Shown here in pieces: positions 5,959 through 8,688 of a stretch of DNA of 8,688 bases. Every line of letters starts with the position of its first letter. The stretch's first letter is position 1. The stretch spans positions 1 through 8,688 of the forward strand of contig UQEM01000107.1 in the NCBI GenBank assembly GCA_900540005.1, read 5' to 3'. This stretch comes from an uncultured Ruminococcus sp. (lineage in GTDB: Bacteria > Bacillota > Clostridia > Oscillospirales > Ruminococcaceae). The translations under genes and the position numbers were made by a program. The notes under the pieces are model-generated. The model saw only the letters and a program-made list of their open reading frames with translations. It was not told where the DNA came from and searched no databases.

Positions 5959-8649
5959 ATGCTAAAAAAACATCTGTACCCCTGTGTGATTGCCGCATCT
6001 GTAATCACCGTCTCAGCAGTTTGCCTGATGAATACTCCGCTTTCGACCGATCGGTATATACCTGCGCAGATAACCGCATCGGCTGCGGAAGTATCGGGTG
6101 ATTTTGAATTTGAAAAAGATACCGACAGTGACGGCAGCGAATACTGCATAATTACCAAATACAACGGCAGCAGCACAGATCTGAAAATTCCGTCAAGCTT
6201 TACCCTTGACGACCAGACGCTCCCATTAAAAAAGATCTCTCGCGGAGCATTTCGGAACTGCACCACTCTGAAATCCGTAACAATTCCTGAGGGTGTGACG
6301 GAAATCGGTTACGAGGCATTTCGCGGTTGTACCAATCTTGCAGATGTTTCATTCCCGACTACGCTTACAACTATGGATAGCTATGCATTCAGCGGCTGTC
6401 CTATCAAGTCATTGTTGGTAAACAGTGAACTCTCGTCAGAAATTCGTTCATCGTTTGACAGCGATACGCTGGAATCTATCACATTCGGCAGCAATACAAC
6501 AGTAATTCCCTCAAGAATGTGCGAAGGAATGGAATCTCTTAAAAGCATAACATTTTCCAACAGCATAACTGAAATTGGAGATAGTGCATTTGAAAGATGT
6601 ACTTCGCTGACAAAAATTACACTGCCTGACAGCGTAAAAAAAATCGGCAACTATGCTTTTTACAGGACGGGACTAACCTACGTTGATCTTGGTAATGGTG
6701 TTGAGACAATCGGTGACGAGGCTTTTTATGCATACCCTAACGGAGTACCTATCTCCACGCTCAAACTCGGCAACAGTCTGCGTGAAATCGGCAAGGACGC
6801 GTTCTGTAAAATTTCCATTTCAGGAACGCTGAAACTTCCTGACAGCCTTGAAAATATCGGCTACGGAGCTTTCTCTTACTGTGACGGGATCACGTCTTTG
6901 GAACTTGGCAGCGGAACTAAAGTAATCGGTGATTATGCATTCAGCAGTTGTTCAAATCTGCTCAAAGCAAAGATGAATACAGGATTAACGGAAATCGGAA
7001 AAAATGCCTTTGATGCCACCGGACTTATCGGAAAGCTGACGATTCCGTCCGGTGTGAAAAAAATCGGAGAATATGCTTTTGCAGGAACTGAGATAACCTC
7101 GGTTACATTTCCGGAAACACTGGAGGAAATCGATGCGTATGCATTTACTGCTCTTGCCTTAACAAGAGTGGAACTGCCCGATTCTGTAACCACTCTCGGC
7201 GGTGCTGTTTTCTATGAGTGCAGAAATATGAAATACGTCAAGCTGCCTGCCAATATAGAGTACATTCCAACCTCTTGCTTTGAAAAATGCGGAATCGAAA
7301 GTTTGATAATTCCAAACAAAGTTAAAACTATTGCTCCGACAGCATTTAACAATTGCGGCGCTTTGACTAATGTTACTTTCGGAGAGAGTCTGGAAACAAT
7401 TGAAGATCACGCATTTCAGTTCACCAATATTTCTTATCTTAAATTTCCCGATTCTCTGAAAAAAATCGGCGACAATGCTTTTTATGAAGTTGACGGTCTC
7501 AAAAAAATCGAAAACTGGTCCGAGCCTTTGGAAAGTGTGGGAACATTTGCATTTGGCGGTTGTGGTAGCTTAGCTGAAATTCCGCCTATTCCGGCGCAGT
7601 TCCAAACCATTCCCGACAGTTTGTTCACCGGCTGTCTCAGTCTTTCTCATGTAGAAATTGAGGACGGAATAACCCAAATCGGCAATGACGCATTCAGTGA
7701 ATGTGCCCTGACTGAAATTACGATCCCCGACAGCGTTGAATTTGTGCTTAGCGGCGCATTCGCTTACAATAAGCTTCAGGAGATCACGATAGGAAGTGGC
7801 GTCACAGATATCGGAAACAGAGCATTCGTCAACAATCCTGCAAAAAACATCTATGTTCCGAAAAATGTTGAAACTCTTGGCAGCCAAAGCATAGGTATTG
7901 AAGTCGGCGGATACGAATCAAGCACAATAGAAGGTTTTACTCTTTACGGAAACAGCGAGACTGCTAAAAGCTATGCATCGGATAACGGTCTGACATATAA
8001 AACAGCAAACGGAAAGCAGGATCTCCCGTCACAGACCGAGTATGTGGATTCAGCAACAGGTATCCATGCCTTTGCAGAAAGCGGTCTTACCATGAAGATC
8101 GTAAAGCTGGATTCAGTTGAAGCTGTCAATTCATATTTATCCGAACGGTATAATTGGGGGACTGACTGGACAACAAATATCATCAATGAAAAAGAAACCT
8201 TTTTGTGTGGATATGATATTTTGTGGTACAAGAATGGTTCACTGTATTGCCCCGATTATGAAATAAAGCTGCATATCCCGATTTCTCAGGAATATCAGAA
8301 CGGCTCTTTGTTCAGCGTATACGGTAATATTTACTATGATTCCTACAGAATGCAATGGTACGGCACCAACAGCAATGTTTACAGGGAATCCAACACGCTC
8401 ATCGGCTACATCAAGCCTAACTTGGAGGAGCAGAATCCGCTCATTTTGAAAGCGCAACTTACCGTTGTGGGCGATGTTAATATGGACGGTACACTCAATA
8501 TCGCAGATGTAGTCAGCTTGCAGCGATATCTGCTGAACTGCGGCAGCCTCAACAACTGGAAAGCAGGCGACCTGCATTCGGACGGCAATCTCGATGCGCT
8601 CGACCTCTCTTTGCTGAAGAAAAAAATACTTGAAACTTATACAGATTAA
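5959..8649 (+). CDS. Secreted BspA-type leucine-rich-repeat protein with dockerin
   Basis: The 896-residue protein has a signal peptide (LKK start, hydrophobic core 6-25, cleavage near ASA42 or A43). An N-terminal cap covers about 44-96. About 23 BspA/LRR_5 repeats of roughly 21-26 residues span 97-641, with the consensus AFxxCxxLxxVxIPxSVxxIGxY, followed by a cap ending in the typical YGNSETAKSYASDNGL (about 663-678). Residues about 693-836 form a beta-rich domain of no family I can name, starting YVDSATGI and containing EIKLHIPIS. The dockerin (838-896) has loop 1 D839, N841, D843, N847, D850 and loop 2 D871, H873, D875, D879, D882. No sortase motif or membrane anchor is seen, so surface attachment should be through cohesin binding. 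BspA-type repeats mediate protein or surface binding in other bacteria; dockerin-bearing LRR proteins are known among R. flavefaciens dockerin proteins, with no defined role. No catalytic motif is visible. The stop codon overlaps the right 22-bp repeat by one base. Confidence 0.9.
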   Translation: MLKKHLYPCVIAASVITVSAVCLMNTPLSTDRYIPAQITASAAEVSGDFEFEKDTDSDGSEYCIITKYNGSSTDLKIPSSFTLDDQTLPLKKISRGAFRNCTTLKSVTIPEGVTEIGYEAFRGCTNLADVSFPTTLTTMDSYAFSGCPIKSLLVNSELSSEIRSSFDSDTLESITFGSNTTVIPSRMCEGMESLKSITFSNSITEIGDSAFERCTSLTKITLPDSVKKIGNYAFYRTGLTYVDLGNGVETIGDEAFYAYPNGVPISTLKLGNSLREIGKDAFCKISISGTLKLPDSLENIGYGAFSYCDGITSLELGSGTKVIGDYAFSSCSNLLKAKMNTGLTEIGKNAFDATGLIGKLTIPSGVKKIGEYAFAGTEITSVTFPETLEEIDAYAFTALALTRVELPDSVTTLGGAVFYECRNMKYVKLPANIEYIPTSCFEKCGIESLIIPNKVKTIAPTAFNNCGALTNVTFGESLETIEDHAFQFTNISYLKFPDSLKKIGDNAFYEVDGLKKIENWSEPLESVGTFAFGGCGSLAEIPPIPAQFQTIPDSLFTGCLSLSHVEIEDGITQIGNDAFSECALTEITIPDSVEFVLSGAFAYNKLQEITIGSGVTDIGNRAFVNNPAKNIYVPKNVETLGSQSIGIEVGGYESSTIEGFTLYGNSETAKSYASDNGLTYKTANGKQDLPSQTEYVDSATGIHAFAESGLTMKIVKLDSVEAVNSYLSERYNWGTDWTTNIINEKETFLCGYDILWYKNGSLYCPDYEIKLHIPISQEYQNGSLFSVYGNIYYDSYRMQWYGTNSNVYRESNTLIGYIKPNLEEQNPLILKAQLTVVGDVNMDGTLNIADVVSLQRYLLNCGSLNNWKAGDLHSDGNLDALDLSLLKKKILETYTD
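6247..7881 (+). repeat. Coding array of about 23 LRR_5 (BspA-type) repeats
   Basis: About 23 units, each beginning near an AF dipeptide and ending near IG, cover residues 97-641 of the LRR-dockerin protein. The DNA copies are diverged, but several keep a common aaaaaaatcgg segment encoding KKIG (6636, 7057, 7459). Unit 3 (about 6382-6510) is longer and irregular, and unit 23 lacks the usual Cys. Confidence 0.85.
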
Positions 8650-8670
8650 TTAGGGAGTGTTGACACTAAG
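8649..8670. repeat. Right copy of 22-bp perfect inverted repeat (putative IS end)
   Basis: This is the exact reverse complement of 34-55. It begins on the last base of the LRR-dockerin stop codon. The core agtgttgacact (8656-8667) is a dyad with a 2-base centre. Beyond 8670 the sequence differs from that beyond the left copy, as expected for the opposite ends of one IS type. The remaining 18 bases to the window end show nothing recognisable. Confidence 0.6.
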
Positions 8671-8688
8671 ATAATATGCAGATTCTGT

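Noticed and set aside
6022..6024. Cys22 of the LRR-dockerin signal region as a lipoprotein cysteine
   Set aside because: The residues before it (SAV) do not fit a lipobox, which needs a small residue at -1, and a normal signal peptidase I site follows near residue 42.
34..8670. The 22-bp repeats as the two ends of a single 8.6-kb transposon carrying all five genes
   Set aside because: No transposase, integrase or resolvase lies between them, and the bases just outside the repeats (gttagg on the left, ataata on the right) do not form a direct target duplication. IS copies outside the window explain the repeats better.
2479..8685. About 11-base match between 2479-2489 and the reverse complement of the window end (8675-8685), as a possible internal IS remnant
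   Set aside because: Several 11-base matches are expected by chance between positions of an 8.7-kb window, and similarity does not extend.

Overview
The window most resembles a cellulosome-building rumen or gut Clostridium of the Ruminococcus type (R. flavefaciens, R. albus, R. champanellensis and relatives). Two secreted proteins end in type I-like dockerins, one behind a GH43 glycosidase and one behind a BspA-type leucine-rich-repeat (LRR) protein. Ribosome binding sites are strong AGGAGG boxes, promoters are Gram-positive extended -10 types, and base composition is moderate. The species is an inference from domain content; no scaffoldin, rRNA or other species marker is present.

Layout: yfcE-type phosphodiesterase (70-627, minus) and an ABC-F ATPase (831-2384, plus) diverge from a shared 203-bp promoter region. 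A strong, probably bidirectional terminator (2418-2450) separates the ABC-F gene from a convergent Sfp-type phosphopantetheinyl transferase (2507-3175, minus). That gene diverges from the GH43-CBM6-like-dockerin gene (3445-5691, plus) across a 269-bp region rich in palindromes. After a second strong terminator (5763-5811) comes the LRR-dockerin gene (5959-8649, plus). No stretch above 300 bases lacks a gene.

The first three genes are housekeeping or accessory and do not form a pathway together. The two dockerin genes probably belong to one extracellular plant-cell-wall system: both products have signal peptides, their dockerins share the loop-1 specificity residues Ile-Ala, and their promoter cores match at 17 of 18 bases. 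They are separately transcribed, and the scaffoldin they would bind lies elsewhere.

The most unusual features are: (i) a perfect 22-bp inverted repeat at the two edges of the window (34-55 and 8649-8670), each copy lying directly after the stop codon of the outermost gene, probably the ends of insertion sequences just outside the window; (ii) a roughly 165-residue module that seems to be nested inside the CBM6-like domain of the GH43 protein; and (iii) an uncharacterised domain between the LRR array and the dockerin. I did not find a clearly new multi-gene system; most of the window is recognisable genes in an ordinary arrangement.
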